The notes under the pieces: model-generated
What the model saw: only the letters and a program-made list of their open reading frames with translations
Told to the model about the DNA's origin: nothing
Databases searched by the model: none
Position numbers and translations under genes: made by a program
Source: SMWN01 sp965261165
GTDB taxonomy: Bacteria; Pseudomonadota; Gammaproteobacteria; Eutrophobiales; Eutrophobiaceae
NCBI GenBank assembly: GCA_965261165.1
Contig: OZ253445.1
Coordinates: forward strand, 682,001-746,000
DNA length: 64,000 bases
Direction of reading: 5' to 3'
Shown here: positions 24,365 through 37,920 of the stretch, piece after piece
Numbering within the stretch: the first letter of the stretch is position 1
Layout: every line of letters starts with the position of its first letter

Positions 24365-25275
24365 ATGATGAGATATTTGGAAAAATCAAAAGGAATGTTA
24401 CTTGGCCTCGCTGTCGGCGATGCTGTAGGAACTACTGTTGAGTTTAAGGATCGAGGAAGCTTTCCGCTAGTTACGGACATGGTTGGTGGAGGCCCATTTG
24501 AGCTCGAAAAAGGTCAATGGACAGATGATACCTCTATGGCTTTATGTCTCGGCGCGAGCCTCATAGAGAGAAAGGGATTTGATCCTAAAGACCAAATAGA
24601 TCGTTATTTGAGGTGGCGTGATGACGGATATATGAGTTCAAATGGGCGCTGTTTCGACATTGGAGGGACTGTGCAAGACGCTTTAAGCCGCTATATATCA
24701 ACCGGAAATCCTTTGGCCGGGGGTCGACAGCCCCCCCCCAATCTGCCGGTAACGGCTCAATTATGCGTCTTGCCCCAGTAGTAATTGCCTTCCATAGAAA
24801 TACAGAAAAATTAATCGAAAACGCCGGGGAAAGCTCGAAAACCACCCATGGTTGTGAAGAATGTGTAGAAAGTTGCAGGCTATTTTCTGCGTTACTTAAA
24901 AAAGCTATGGAGTGTAACGAAAAGGAAGTGGTGCTTTTGGAGCATGGATATTTATCAAACTCCTCAAAAGTCAGAGCTATTGGCAAGGCTGAATATTTAA
25001 ACAAGAGTTACAATGAAATCACGGGTAGTGGTTACGTTATAGAGTCGCTAGAAACAGCATTATGGTGTTTTAATAATTCAAATAGTTTTAAAGAGTCAAT
25101 TCTTCTAGCAACCAATGTTGGAAATGATGCAGATACTACTGCCGCAATATGTGGGCAAATAGCCGGGGCTTATTATGGTGTCCAAGGTATTCCTGATGAT
25201 TGGCTAAATTCGCTGACAATGAAGCAAGATATTTCTAAAATGGCAAAACAACTTTATGAGTTATTCACGAGCTAA
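24365..25275 (+). pseudogene. ADP-ribosylglycohydrolase, frameshifted at homopolymer tracts
   Basis: DraG-type enzymes remove ADP-ribose from proteins or nucleic acids. The first half (from 24365) has GMLLGLAVGDAVGTTVEF and the metal-binding QWTDDTSMALCL. The second half, in another frame, has NGSIMRLAPVVIAFHRN and the second metal site TNVGNDADTTAAICGQIAGA. The break is in GNPLAG, at a G5 run (24719-24723) and a C9 run (24731-24739); the family usually has AGSTxPxSAGNGS there, and STAPPQSAGNGS is readable in the second frame. All catalytic residues survive across the two parts, so a change in tract length could restore the protein. An attC-like site follows. Confidence 0.85.
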
Positions 25276-25380
25276 CAAGCGCGTTCGAGAGGGACATACC
25301 TCCGCAGTGGTCAATTTGTGCTAAGTTAGCACCAATAAGCTCACTATTACGGCATGCCCCTCAACGCGAACGTTAGAGCT
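25270..25380 (+). other. attC-like recombination site 2
   Basis: AGCTAAC at 25270 and GTTAGAGCT at 25372 are the outer boxes. Inner arms CGCGTTCGAGAGGGACATAC and GGCATGCCCCTCAACGCG are complementary with single extra bases, as in integron attC sites. Length about 110 bases, near the upper range for attC. Confidence 0.8.
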
Positions 25381-25405
25381 ACAACCCACAAATTAATGTG
25401 ATCAT

Positions 25406-25999
25406 ATGAGAGAAACCGGATGGGCAAGGTTGGTAGCTGGTATTCTCCAAGATCAATTTCCAAATATTTTTGTTTGTACTGCTGAAAAGCTAACATATGC
25501 AAATGAAATAATTGGATACAATAATTCAGAGAGTCTAATTAATAGAATGGCGTATGAAACGGACATTTTACTCTATGAGCAAAGCAGTGATGTTTGGATG
25601 CCAAGAGTTGTTATAGAAACTAAAGGTTCGAAATATTACAACTCATGATGCTATTACTTATAGCCAAAAAGCTACTTCACATAAGTTTGTTCATCCGTAT
25701 TTACGATATGGTATTTTCATTGGTGATAGAGGGCAACACCTTATTCCTAGGAGACTTTTTCGGCATGGAGCACACTTTGGTTTCATGGCAGGGCTTTCCC
25801 CTCAAGATTTTGAGTTGGTCAAGTTAAAAGAAATATTAATTAAAGAGATAGAAGCATCAAGAACGCTCGAAGAAATGATCTTCAATAGTAAAAGCAAAGA
25901 TAGAAAAAAGTACTTTTCACTACATAAACCGATAGTTACCAACCGGATAAAGCAGCTAACAAAAAATTCCAGCGGACAGCGCTACTCGCGCTGCCGCTG
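25406..25999 (+). pseudogene. PD-(D/E)XK nuclease-like cassette gene, frameshifted
   Basis: The first part (ATG 25406, METH RETGWARLVAGILQDQF) contains MAYETDILLYEQ and PRVVIETKGS, a D...ExK nuclease-like motif. At 25634 an extra T breaks the frame; the next frame continues ITTHDAITYSQKATSHKFVH then PYLRYGIFIGDRGQHLIPRR and ends inside the following attC site. With one base removed the sequence reads GSKITTHDAI, a single protein of about 197 residues. It is probably a restriction-like nuclease; the family is not named with certainty. Confidence 0.7.
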
Positions 26000-26017
26000 A
26001 ATTTGGCGTTAGCTGCA
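25953..26017 (+). other. attC-like recombination site 3 (clearest copy)
   Basis: GCAGCTAAC ... GTTAGCTGC outer arms are perfect complements. ATTCCAGCGG-A-CAGCG pairs with CGCTG-C-CGCTGAATT around a short loop (CTACTCGCG). The total of 65 bases with two mismatched or extrahelical positions is textbook attC architecture. The upstream frame reads into the site. Confidence 0.88.
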
Positions 26018-26040
26018 ACCAAGATTCAGAGTACAAGGAA

Positions 26041-26767
26041 TTGTTCGAGAAATATATTAAATTCATACAGAATCAGTCTTTCACTCTTAACCAAGATAAG
26101 CTGCCCACTGAGCTACTGATTGAAGAGGATGGTGATTTATCCGTTTATTACGCACCATTTGATTACATTAACACCGAAGCCAAAATTGTCATCTGTGGAA
26201 TCACCCCCCCCCCTGGATTCCAACAGGCAATACTTGCCCTCGAAGAGGCAGGTAAACAACTTAGGCAGGGAGCCACTCCAGAGGCAGCAAAGCTTGCAGC
26301 TAAAAATACAGCAAGCTTTGGCGGCCCTATGCGGTCAAACCTCATTCGCTTGCTCGACTATATTGGCATCCCTCAAAAACTGGACATTGATTCATGCTCG
26401 GAGCTATTTGGAAGCAAATCGAATCTGGTTCACTACACATCAGCCCTTCGTTACCCAGTGTTTAAGTCGCTCAAAAACTATAGCGGCACACCTTACAATG
26501 GTTTCAAAGCCAATTCTACGCAAGCAACTTGAACACTATTTATTGCCGGAGCTGAGCCAACTTAGTTCATCTACCATAATTGTTCCGCTAGGCCCAAAAG
26601 TCGAAGAGGCATTAAGCCTAGCAGTGAAAACAGGCTCCGTAAGCCAAGAACAAGTACTAGGCGGTTTGCCGCACCCGTCAGATGCTAATGCCGAAAGAAT
26701 CGCTTATTTCCTAGGCGAGAAACCCAGGCTATTACACCAGCAGCACGTACTATGGGGCGGCGGGTGA
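26041..26767 (+). pseudogene. Uracil-DNA-glycosylase-like protein, frameshifted
   Basis: The first frame (TTG 26041) includes IVICGITPPPGFQQAILALE and TASFGGPMRSNLIRLLDYIG. A shift near 26505 leads to the frame VSKPILRKQLEHYLLPELSQ, IIVPLGPKVEEAL and GGLPHPSDANAERIAYFLGE, where HPS is the UDG-fold motif. GITPG is usual; here a C10 run (26204-26213) expands it to GITPPPG. The UDG fold removes uracil or damaged bases, but this distant branch has unknown activity. No attC follows; the end abuts the porin fragment. Confidence 0.75.
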
Positions 26768-27243
26768 TATTTTTACCCTTGGTTTTTCATTTAACCATCA
26801 GTCTGATGGCGCGGGTACCGAGGCGGAACCAGGTGATTTCTCAGCTTATATTGTTGACTTCCTGTTTGAAAAACCGCTGGGTAACAGCGGCGGCGGCACC
26901 ATTGAAGGGGAATACAAGATGTTTGATACGGAACTCAGTGCTGTTGCTCGTGCTGATAAAGACTGCTTCTGTCTGTTTGATGGTGATTCCTATTTCGTCA
27001 CGGCGGGCTATCTCTTTTCCAGAAGTCATCGGTATCGGCAAGCTCCAGCCCTATGCCCGTTGGAACGAAAACATGCCAGACTCAGGGGCGAGTAGTGATT
27101 TGCTAGAATTAGGGATGAACTATGTGATTTCTGGGCATAATGCAAGACTCAATGCGAACTGGCGAACTGGCGATGCAAACCTTACAGGTGTAGCTGGTGC
27201 CGATGTCAATCGGTTTGAGATTGGCATGCAACTCCAGTATTGA
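26760..27243 (+). pseudogene. 3' part of an outer-membrane porin, frameshifted
   Basis: Beta-strand-rich sequence GDIFTLGFSFNHQSDGAGTE, VDFLFEKPLGNSGGGTIEGE and VTAGYLF; after a shift near 27015 the other frame gives IGKLQPYARWNENMPDSGAS, ELGMNYVISGHNARLNANW and ends FEIGMQLQY. The terminal aromatic residue is the outer-membrane insertion signal; the pattern fits phosphate-selective (OprO/P-like) porins. The 5' two-thirds is missing, replaced by the cassette array, so the array or a deletion end lies inside this gene. Confidence 0.7.
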
Positions 27244-27377
27244 TCAACTCAATCATCAGCATCCTCTATTGGCATTGGCATGAAAGAAAGGGTCGGGACA
27301 ATCCTGATTTGTGGTTGATTTGAATATTCATGAATAAAATATAGTAAAGAAATAGTAAAGATTTTCTTTAAAACAGC

Positions 27378-27446
27378 CTTCTGCATCCGCAGCTTCGGTG
27401 CATGGCTTAGTCCGTTACGTCTTCCGTGCAGGCCAATCGCATACCC
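27378..27446 (-). pseudogene. Fragment of 23S rRNA
   Basis: ATCCGCAGCTTCGGTGCATG through CTTCCGTGCAGGCCAATC matches the functional 23S gene at 29458-29520 with scattered differences, in the same orientation. It is an isolated stub of about 70 bases. The rest of the gap 27249-27500 shows no gene. Confidence 0.65.
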
Positions 27447-27500
27447 CGACAATTTATCAAAGGTTCAAACAGGCATGTTCCAGTAAATCATAAAAAAAGA

Positions 27501-27618
27501 GCCTGGCAGTGACCTACTTTCACATGAGGAGACCCCATACTATCATCGGCGCTAAACGGCTTCACTTCCGAGTTCGGGATGGGATCGGGTGGTTCACATT
27601 CGCTATGGCCGCCAGGCA
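27501..27618 (-). rRNA. rrf: 5S ribosomal RNA
   Basis: On the minus strand it begins TGCCTGGCGGCCATAGCG and contains GAACCACCCGATCCCATCCC, GAACTCGGAAGTGAAGC and the closing GCCAGGC. Length about 118. A run of seven T follows at once and may terminate the operon. Confidence 0.97.
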
Positions 27619-27713
27619 ATTCGGTTTGGTGGTTTGTTCTACCTAGAACAAACCACCGAAAATTCAGAAAACTGATTGTGCACTAATTTTGTTCAAACTG
27701 CTTGCGTGTTATA

Positions 27714-30629
<2,916 letters not shown>

Positions 30630-30824
30630 AACCCCAAGCAGTCTGTATGCCATAAACAAGAAAAAGATAAATATTTTCCCATCCAAGACACATAAACAAA
30701 GGTTATATGTTCGCTAACAATTAAAACATTAGTAAATACACCTTTGATTATATCTATGGTAGATATAATCGTTTCTGAACAGCAACGATTTGAAAATTGT
30801 TGTTCAGATATTCAGCTTTCCAAA

Positions 30825-30836
30825 TTGTTAAAGAAC
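30825..30836 (-). promoter_or_regulatory. boxA antitermination site before 23S
   Basis: GTTCTTTAACAA on the minus strand, in the tRNA-Ala/23S spacer; same as the copy before 16S at 32977-32988. boxA recruits the NusB/NusE antitermination complex in rRNA operons. Confidence 0.7.
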
Positions 30837-30928
30837 TAACATACGGGAGATATTTCCCGCACAAACTTCATTAAACTAGAACTCACAAACTCTATCCGGA
30901 TAAAGCTTGTGAGTTCTAACTGCGTTAA

Positions 30929-31004
30929 TGGTGGAGCCAGTCGGGATCGAACCGACGACCCCCTGCTTGCAAAGCAGGTGCTCTCCCATCTGAGCTATGG
31001 CCCC
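30929..31004 (-). tRNA. tRNA-Ala (TGC)
   Basis: 76 bases on the minus strand starting GGGGCCATAGCTCAGATGGG, anticodon loop CTTTGCAAG (TGC), TPsiC arm GGTTCGATCC and encoded CCA end (TGGCTCCACCA). Standard 16S-23S spacer tRNA. Confidence 0.98.
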
Positions 31005-31056
31005 TATAACTCCTTATGTATGAGCAATCTTTTAACGCCCGAGTAGCGCACAAAAT

Positions 31057-31133
<77 letters not shown>

Positions 31134-31266
31134 GAGTTTGATTATCTTTCGGCACTCACTCCGTTCTAATCTTTATTGAAAAAAGACCAAACTATGCCCT
31201 TAATTAACTAGGCCAATCAAGAAATCTGTGTGAGCGCTTAACATCTAAACCATGTCTCACTTCATT

Positions 31267-32810
<1,544 letters not shown>

Positions 32811-32976
32811 AATCATTTTAGTTGCTTTTAAGGCAACAAATCTTGACTCGATGATTACAAAAGTAAAACTAAATATACTACTTTTAGGTAGACACTCAGT
32901 TAAAGCTCATACTCACCGAAACTTTTGGTGATACAGGCATTCAACGTAAGCGCCCACACAGATTTCTTGTTTGGAA

Positions 32977-32988
32977 TTGTTAAAGAAC
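32977..32988 (-). promoter_or_regulatory. boxA antitermination site in the rRNA leader
   Basis: GTTCTTTAACAA on the minus strand, between the promoter at 33019-33046 and 16S. Confidence 0.75.
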
Positions 32989-33018
32989 CAAGGTTGATCA
33001 TGCCAACCAAGAAGCAGA

Positions 33019-33046
33019 ATTATACACGCGAAGGCAAGTCGGTCAA
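33019..33046 (-). promoter_or_regulatory. rRNA operon promoter
   Basis: On the minus strand TTGACC (33046-33041), 16-bp spacer, TATAAT (33024-33019), followed by an AT-poor start region and boxA. It is a near-consensus sigma-70 promoter, as expected for rrn; an AT-rich UP-like stretch (AAAAAACTTTTAAAG) precedes the -35. Confidence 0.8.
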
Positions 33047-33109
33047 CCAAACTTTAAAAGTTTTTTACAACTATTTAAAATAGGGCCTTGGGAAGTTAAG
33101 CCCCCTAAT

Positions 33110-33390
33110 GGTTTTGTCACAGGGGTTTTGCTACAGGCACCGCGCCCTTAAGTTTTCTTTTAATTAGGTCTTGTTCCACTTCAACATCACCCTCATAAGG
33201 GCGATTCATATTTGCAATATCCTAAAATACGTTGACGCAATCCAAGCAGATGTTTGTCAACCGTATTAACAGTTCACTAAGCACCGCTATTTGTGTTGCT
33301 GTTAAATCCAAGCAAAATAACTTCACTAAATTGTTTGGATTTAGCTGCCGATATTCTTGAACGGTTCGCATACTTATTTTTCTTAATCAT
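33110..33390 (-). mobile_element. IS1595-family transposase remnant
   Basis: From 33390 downward the minus strand reads MIKKNKYANRSRISAAKSKQ, then in a shifted frame LDLTATQIAVLSEL, then (after a 4-bp loss) INTVDKHLLGLRQRILGYCK and later GDVEVEQDLIKRKLKG. This is the HTH and first part of the DDE domain of IS1595 transposases, with several frameshifts. A second remnant is at 44983-45112. Confidence 0.7.
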
Positions 33391-33437
33391 AACAATAGGT
33401 TAGCATCTCCTTAAACCTGCCGCGCTGGGGAAGAACC

Positions 33438-34637
33438 TTATTTTATTATGATTCTGGAAAATTTTCTTTTACCAACCTGAACAACATACGTCCCGCCTTT
33501 TGCGGCCAAGTAACTCCTGTCGTCCACACGATCCCCATCTATCTTGACCGCACCCTGACCCATCATCCTAAAAGCCTCCGACGTGCTCGATGTCAAGCCA
33601 GAGTCTTTCAGGAGTGTGCCGATGGGCAAAACCCCGTCTGTTGACTCTAAGGTTATTTCTGGCATCTCGTCAGGGATTGCCCCTTTCTGAAAACGAGCGA
33701 TAAATGCAGCTTGAGCCTGCTCTGCCAATTCTTTGGAATGGAAACGGGCGACAATTTCAGATGCTAGTAAAAACTTGATATCCCTAGGGTTTTCCCCCTC
33801 ATCAATCTCCTTCTTAAACTGGTTAATCTCATCTATAGATCTGAAACTGAGCAATTCAAAATAACGCCACATCAATTCATCAGAAACCGACATCAATTTA
33901 CCAAACATCTCACTGGATGTCTCGTTAATACCGATATAGTTATTCAGGGACTTGGACATCTTCTGCACACCATCCAACCCTTCTAATATAGGCATAGTCA
34001 GAATAATCTGTGGAGCCTGCCCATATTGTTTTTGTAATTCACGACCTACTAGCAAGTTAAATTTCTGATCTGTACCTCCCAGTTCCACATCTGCTTCCAT
34101 CGCTACAGAATCGTATCCTTGCACCAGTGGGTAGAGAAATTCATGTATTGCAATTGCTTGACCATTCTTATAGCGCTTGGAAAAATCATCTCGCTCCAGC
34201 ATGCGGGCAACAGTATGTCTCGCTGCCAGCTGCACCATATCCGCAGCACTAAACTTCCTCATCCACTCAGAATTAAATATCACTCTGGTTTTTTCTGGAT
34301 TCAGTATTTTAAAAACCTGCTCTTTGTATGTATCAGCGTTGGCCTTGATATCTTCTGGAGTTAATGCGGGGCGTGTGGCACTTCTACCGGTTGGATCACC
34401 TATCATGCCGGTAAAATCCCCGATCAAAAACATGACCTCGTGCCCCAACTCCTGGAACTGACGTAGCTTGTTGATCAACACGGTATGCCCTAGGTGAAGA
34501 TCCTGCGCTGTAGGATCGAAGCCTGCTTTAATCCTCAGTGGCCTACCTTCTTCTAGCTTTTTGATCAGCTCAGATTCCAGCAGAATCTCGTCTGAACCCC
34601 GTTTAATCAAAGCCAGCACTTCTTCGGTCGATGCCAT
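33438..34637 (-). CDS. tyrS: Tyrosyl-tRNA synthetase
   Basis: Charges tRNA-Tyr with tyrosine. The 399-residue chain has the HIGH-type motif DLHLGHTVLI near 46-55, KMSKS near 230, and the C-terminal S4 RNA-binding domain (EAFRMMGQGAVKIDGDRVDD). The GDPTGRS near 79-85 and length place it in the TyrRS group with short C-terminal domain that is common in Gammaproteobacteria. The start codon region is directly duplicated (34630-34671): an extra ATGGCATCA-type start followed by a stop codon lies just upstream. It is divergent from the M23 peptidase gene. Confidence 0.97.
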   Translation of the reverse strand: MASTEEVLALIKRGSDEILLESELIKKLEEGRPLRIKAGFDPTAQDLHLGHTVLINKLRQFQELGHEVMFLIGDFTGMIGDPTGRSATRPALTPEDIKANADTYKEQVFKILNPEKTRVIFNSEWMRKFSAADMVQLAARHTVARMLERDDFSKRYKNGQAIAIHEFLYPLVQGYDSVAMEADVELGGTDQKFNLLVGRELQKQYGQAPQIILTMPILEGLDGVQKMSKSLNNYIGINETSSEMFGKLMSVSDELMWRYFELLSFRSIDEINQFKKEIDEGENPRDIKFLLASEIVARFHSKELAEQAQAAFIARFQKGAIPDEMPEITLESTDGVLPIGTLLKDSGLTSSTSEAFRMMGQGAVKIDGDRVDDRSYLAAKGGTYVVQVGKRKFSRIIIK

Positions 34638-34671
34638 ATTTAGTGTCTAGTTGATGCCATATTTAGTGCCT
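34630..34671. repeat. 23-bp tandem duplication over the tyrS start
   Basis: GATGCCATATTTAGTGTCT (34630-34648) and GATGCCATATTTAGTGCCT (34653-34671). The upstream copy holds ATG GCA TCA ACT TAG-like sequence on the minus strand, a short false start ahead of the real one. Confidence 0.8.
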
Positions 34672-34842
34672 ATGTAAGAATATTGCTTGAGGGTATCTTC
34701 AATAACGCGCGAGCTTATCATATATATCACCTTCCCAGCAGGTAGAATAACATTGACGATTCATTGGCTGCACGCTAGAGTTAGGCAAATTTTTTTAGTA
34801 AACACCGTGACTTACAAGATCTATATAAAGAAAGACTACAAG

Positions 34843-36366
34843 ATGAGAGATGGCTGGAGAATTGTCCAACGGCCATTAATCGCAAAGCACCATTTTCCTT
34901 ATGTGTTTGTTGAGATATCCCTGCTTGCAGGCGTTATCTTCTTTGTCACAAGCAGTTTAAAGTCACCGATATCTATCATCGTTCCTGAGGACACAATTGC
35001 AACTATTTCTTCAGTACCCATCGAAAAAAATAGACCAGCCCAGCGTGCGCACGCTGAAACACTTGAGCATCTGGAAATAACAAGCGCCGAAGAATTTCAA
35101 GAAAATGGTATTGAGCATTTAGTGTTCCCTGAGGGAGATATTACCGCAGAACAGAATGGAGTATTAAGCGCTGAAGAACTTGTGAAAAAACCCTATTGGG
35201 AATCGGCAAAGGTTCAGTCCGGGGATAATCTTGCGCTTATCTTTAAACGTAAAAGATTATCTCCTCAAATATTGTACAATATTATGGCGCTCGGTGAAGA
35301 CACCGCCATCTTGAAAGATATGAGACCTGGCCAAGAAATTCGTTTCTTATTTGAAGATGGGCAATTTAAGGCATTGCAATATGCGATTGATCTTACTGAT
35401 ACGCTTTATATCAAAAAACTGGGCGATATCTATTCAGCAAATCTATTAGAGACAAAACTGAAAACCAAAGTAAAAACTGCCAGCGGCACAATCAATGATT
35501 CTCTATTCCTCTCTGGAAAAAGATCCGGTCTCTCAGATAACATGATCATGCAAATGATAAGCCTCTATGGTTGGGACATCGACTTCGCCATGGAAGTCCG
35601 CCAGGGAGATCAGTTCCGCGTTATTTATGAAGAGCGCTATAAAAATGGCGAGAAGGTACAGGATGGTCCAATCCTGGCAGCAGAATTTATCAACCGTGGA
35701 AAATCTTTCACATCCGTCCGCTATACACATGCTGACGGGCATTCTGATTACTATGCTGAAAATGGTAGCAGCATGCGCAAGGCTTTTCTAAGAACACCAG
35801 TTAAATTTGCTAGAATAAGCTCCCGTTTTAGCCTGGGAAGAAAGCACCCAATACTTAACAAGGTTCGTGCACATAGAGGAGTAGATTATGCAGCGCCAGC
35901 GGGCACACCTGTCAGGGCATCAGGAGATGGCGTGATAAAACTTGCTGCAAGAAAAAATGATTACGGAAGAGTAATCATCATTCAACATGGCGGGAAGTAC
36001 ACGACGCTCTATGGTCATTTATCGCGTTATGGTCGCGGAATAAAAAGAGGAAAGCATGTCAAACAAGGACAAATCATTGGTTATGTAGGTATGTCAGGTT
36101 TGGCCACTGGACCACATCTGCATTATGAGTTTCGAGTTAATGGCGTGCACCGAAATCCATTAACAGTTAAATTACCGAAGGCCGTGAGAATCCCTGATAA
36201 CTTGATGGCTGCATTCAAAACACAAACCGAGCCATTACTGGCTCAACTGAGCAGTATTACAAACAATGCGACTGTTGCAACTGACGATGATCAAAACCTA
36301 TCCACCATGGCCCAAACCACCGTTGCGCTGAATAGAAAAGTGCGCTCATCCTCGCCAACTAATTAA
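34843..36366 (+). CDS. mepM: M23 peptidoglycan endopeptidase (MepM/YebA-like)
   Basis: Periplasmic cell-wall hydrolase that cuts peptide cross-links during growth. I start it at ATG 34843 (MRDGWRIVQRP) since an upstream frame to 34687 has no family likeness. An N-terminal membrane segment (VEISLLAGVIFFVTSSL) is near 25-45, an OapA/LysM-like region (WESAKVQSGDNLALIFKR) near 120, and the catalytic M23 domain with HRGVDYAAPAGTPV near 345, HGGKYTTLYGHL near 382 and GPHLHYEFRVNG near 422, giving the zinc ligands H, D, H. It is followed by anmK with 15 bases between, a conserved pairing with tyrS on the other strand. Confidence 0.93.
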   Translation: MRDGWRIVQRPLIAKHHFPYVFVEISLLAGVIFFVTSSLKSPISIIVPEDTIATISSVPIEKNRPAQRAHAETLEHLEITSAEEFQENGIEHLVFPEGDITAEQNGVLSAEELVKKPYWESAKVQSGDNLALIFKRKRLSPQILYNIMALGEDTAILKDMRPGQEIRFLFEDGQFKALQYAIDLTDTLYIKKLGDIYSANLLETKLKTKVKTASGTINDSLFLSGKRSGLSDNMIMQMISLYGWDIDFAMEVRQGDQFRVIYEERYKNGEKVQDGPILAAEFINRGKSFTSVRYTHADGHSDYYAENGSSMRKAFLRTPVKFARISSRFSLGRKHPILNKVRAHRGVDYAAPAGTPVRASGDGVIKLAARKNDYGRVIIIQHGGKYTTLYGHLSRYGRGIKRGKHVKQGQIIGYVGMSGLATGPHLHYEFRVNGVHRNPLTVKLPKAVRIPDNLMAAFKTQTEPLLAQLSSITNNATVATDDDQNLSTMAQTTVALNRKVRSSSPTN

Positions 36367-36381
36367 CGCTTTGAGGAAGTC

Positions 36382-37494
36382 GTGTTTTATATAGGGTTGA
36401 TGTCAGGCACCAGCATGGATGCGGTCGATGCAGCGTTGGTTCGCATCGTTGATCGAGAGTTAGAGCTGATTCAGTATCAACAAACTCCTATTTCAAGAAA
36501 TCTTCAGCAAATCATAAGATCTATCAACACTGAGTCTACCCTGAGTGAAATATCAGAACTTGATGTCATTATGGGATATCTTTTTGCGGAAGCTACACTA
36601 CAGATTATTGAAGCTACAGATCTATCTCCATCCGAGATTCACGCCATTGGTAGTCATGGCCAAACTATTTTGCATTTACCTAATGAGAAACATCCCCGGA
36701 CTTTGCAGATTGGTGATGCAAACATTATTGCCTACCAAACAGGTATCACGACGGTTGCAGATTTCAGGCGCATGGATATTGCCGCAGGTGGAGAAGGTGC
36801 ACCGCTGGCATCTGCATTTCATCAATGGCTATTCCAAAGTAAAAAAATTGAACGAGTCATTTTAAACATTGGTGGCATAGCCAATATAACCATTCTTCCT
36901 ACCGATGATAAGACTGCTATTACAGGCTTTGACACGGGTCCGGGTAATACGCTGATGGATGAATGGATACAACAACATCTTGAACAGGATTTTGATAAAG
37001 ATGGGAATTGGGCAAAATCTGGCCAATGCAATCAAGAATTACTTTCTATATTACTTGAAGAAACCTACTTTAGAACTGCACCACCAAAGAGTACGGGCAA
37101 GGATTTCTTTAACCTACAATGGCTTGAGAAAAACTTATCAAAGTTAAGAACAGCCATTGACCCAAACGATGTACAAGCAACCTTACTGAAGCTAAGTGTT
37201 ACGACTATTAGTGCTGCAATAGAAAATCACGCGCTGAATTTTAATGAGATTCTGGTTTGTGGAGGCGGTGTCCATAACAAATTTATGATGCAGCGTTTAC
37301 GCGAGTTACAAACTAAAATAAAGATTAGTTCTGTCGAGAAAGCTGGTCTTAATCCTGATGCTGTTGAAGCAGCGGCATTCGCTTGGTTAGCAAAACGTCG
37401 AATGGAAAATAAACCAGGAAATTTGACCTCAGTAACAGGTGCCGATGATCAAACAATACTTGGTGCAATCTATAATGCTAACTCGGGAATTTAG
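36382..37494 (+). CDS. anmK: Anhydro-N-acetylmuramic acid kinase
   Basis: Phosphorylates 1,6-anhydro-MurNAc released from the wall, giving MurNAc-6-phosphate for recycling. The GTG start at 36382 follows GAGGAA. The N-terminal MSGTSMDAVDAALVRI phosphate-binding motif, IGSHGQTILHLP near 92, GGIANITILP near 165, GFDTGPGNTLMDEW near 180 and GGGVHNKFMMQRL near 296 are all typical. 370 residues, normal. Its position after the wall hydrolase makes functional sense. It converges with erpA, overlapping by 4 bases at the 3' ends. Confidence 0.96.
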   Translation: MFYIGLMSGTSMDAVDAALVRIVDRELELIQYQQTPISRNLQQIIRSINTESTLSEISELDVIMGYLFAEATLQIIEATDLSPSEIHAIGSHGQTILHLPNEKHPRTLQIGDANIIAYQTGITTVADFRRMDIAAGGEGAPLASAFHQWLFQSKKIERVILNIGGIANITILPTDDKTAITGFDTGPGNTLMDEWIQQHLEQDFDKDGNWAKSGQCNQELLSILLEETYFRTAPPKSTGKDFFNLQWLEKNLSKLRTAIDPNDVQATLLKLSVTTISAAIENHALNFNEILVCGGGVHNKFMMQRLRELQTKIKISSVEKAGLNPDAVEAAAFAWLAKRRMENKPGNLTSVTGADDQTILGAIYNANSGI

Positions 37495-37892
37495 ACCGAA
37501 AAGGACGATCCACAGCCACAGGTCGTCGTTGCATTAGGATTACGTATAACGAATTGAGCACCCTCCAAACCTTCAGTGTAATCAATTTCACCACCCGCCA
37601 GATATTGAAAACTCATAGGATCAATAAGTAATTTCACGCCGTTTTTCTCAACAACCGTATCACCCTCTGCAATACTTTCATCGAAGGTGAAGCCATACTG
37701 AAAACCAGAGCAACCGCCTCCACTGACGAAAACTCTTAACATCAGAGCATCATCTTCCTCCTCCTCAATCAAGGATTTTACTTTTGCTGCTGCTTGCTCA
37801 GTAAATAACAATGGATCAGCTATATCCTCATCCTCTGAAATTTCAGCAATAGTAATTTTTTTTGGAGTCTTCTCTTCTTGCCCTGTGTTCAT
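37491..37892 (-). CDS. erpA: Iron-sulfur cluster insertion protein ErpA
   Basis: A-type carrier that hands Fe-S clusters to apo-proteins, including enzymes of isoprenoid synthesis. The 133-residue protein has the three conserved cysteines in GGGCSGFQYGFTFDE near 80 and TTCGCGSSFSV at the C-terminus. A 20-residue acidic N-terminal extension (EEKTPKKITIAEISEDEDIA) precedes the fold. The bactofilin gene lies 28 bases upstream on the same strand. Confidence 0.96.
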   Translation of the reverse strand: MNTGQEEKTPKKITIAEISEDEDIADPLLFTEQAAAKVKSLIEEEEDDALMLRVFVSGGGCSGFQYGFTFDESIAEGDTVVEKNGVKLLIDPMSFQYLAGGEIDYTEGLEGAQFVIRNPNATTTCGCGSSFSV

Positions 37893-37920
37893 TGTATTTT
37901 TACCTGACTAAATCTTCTAA

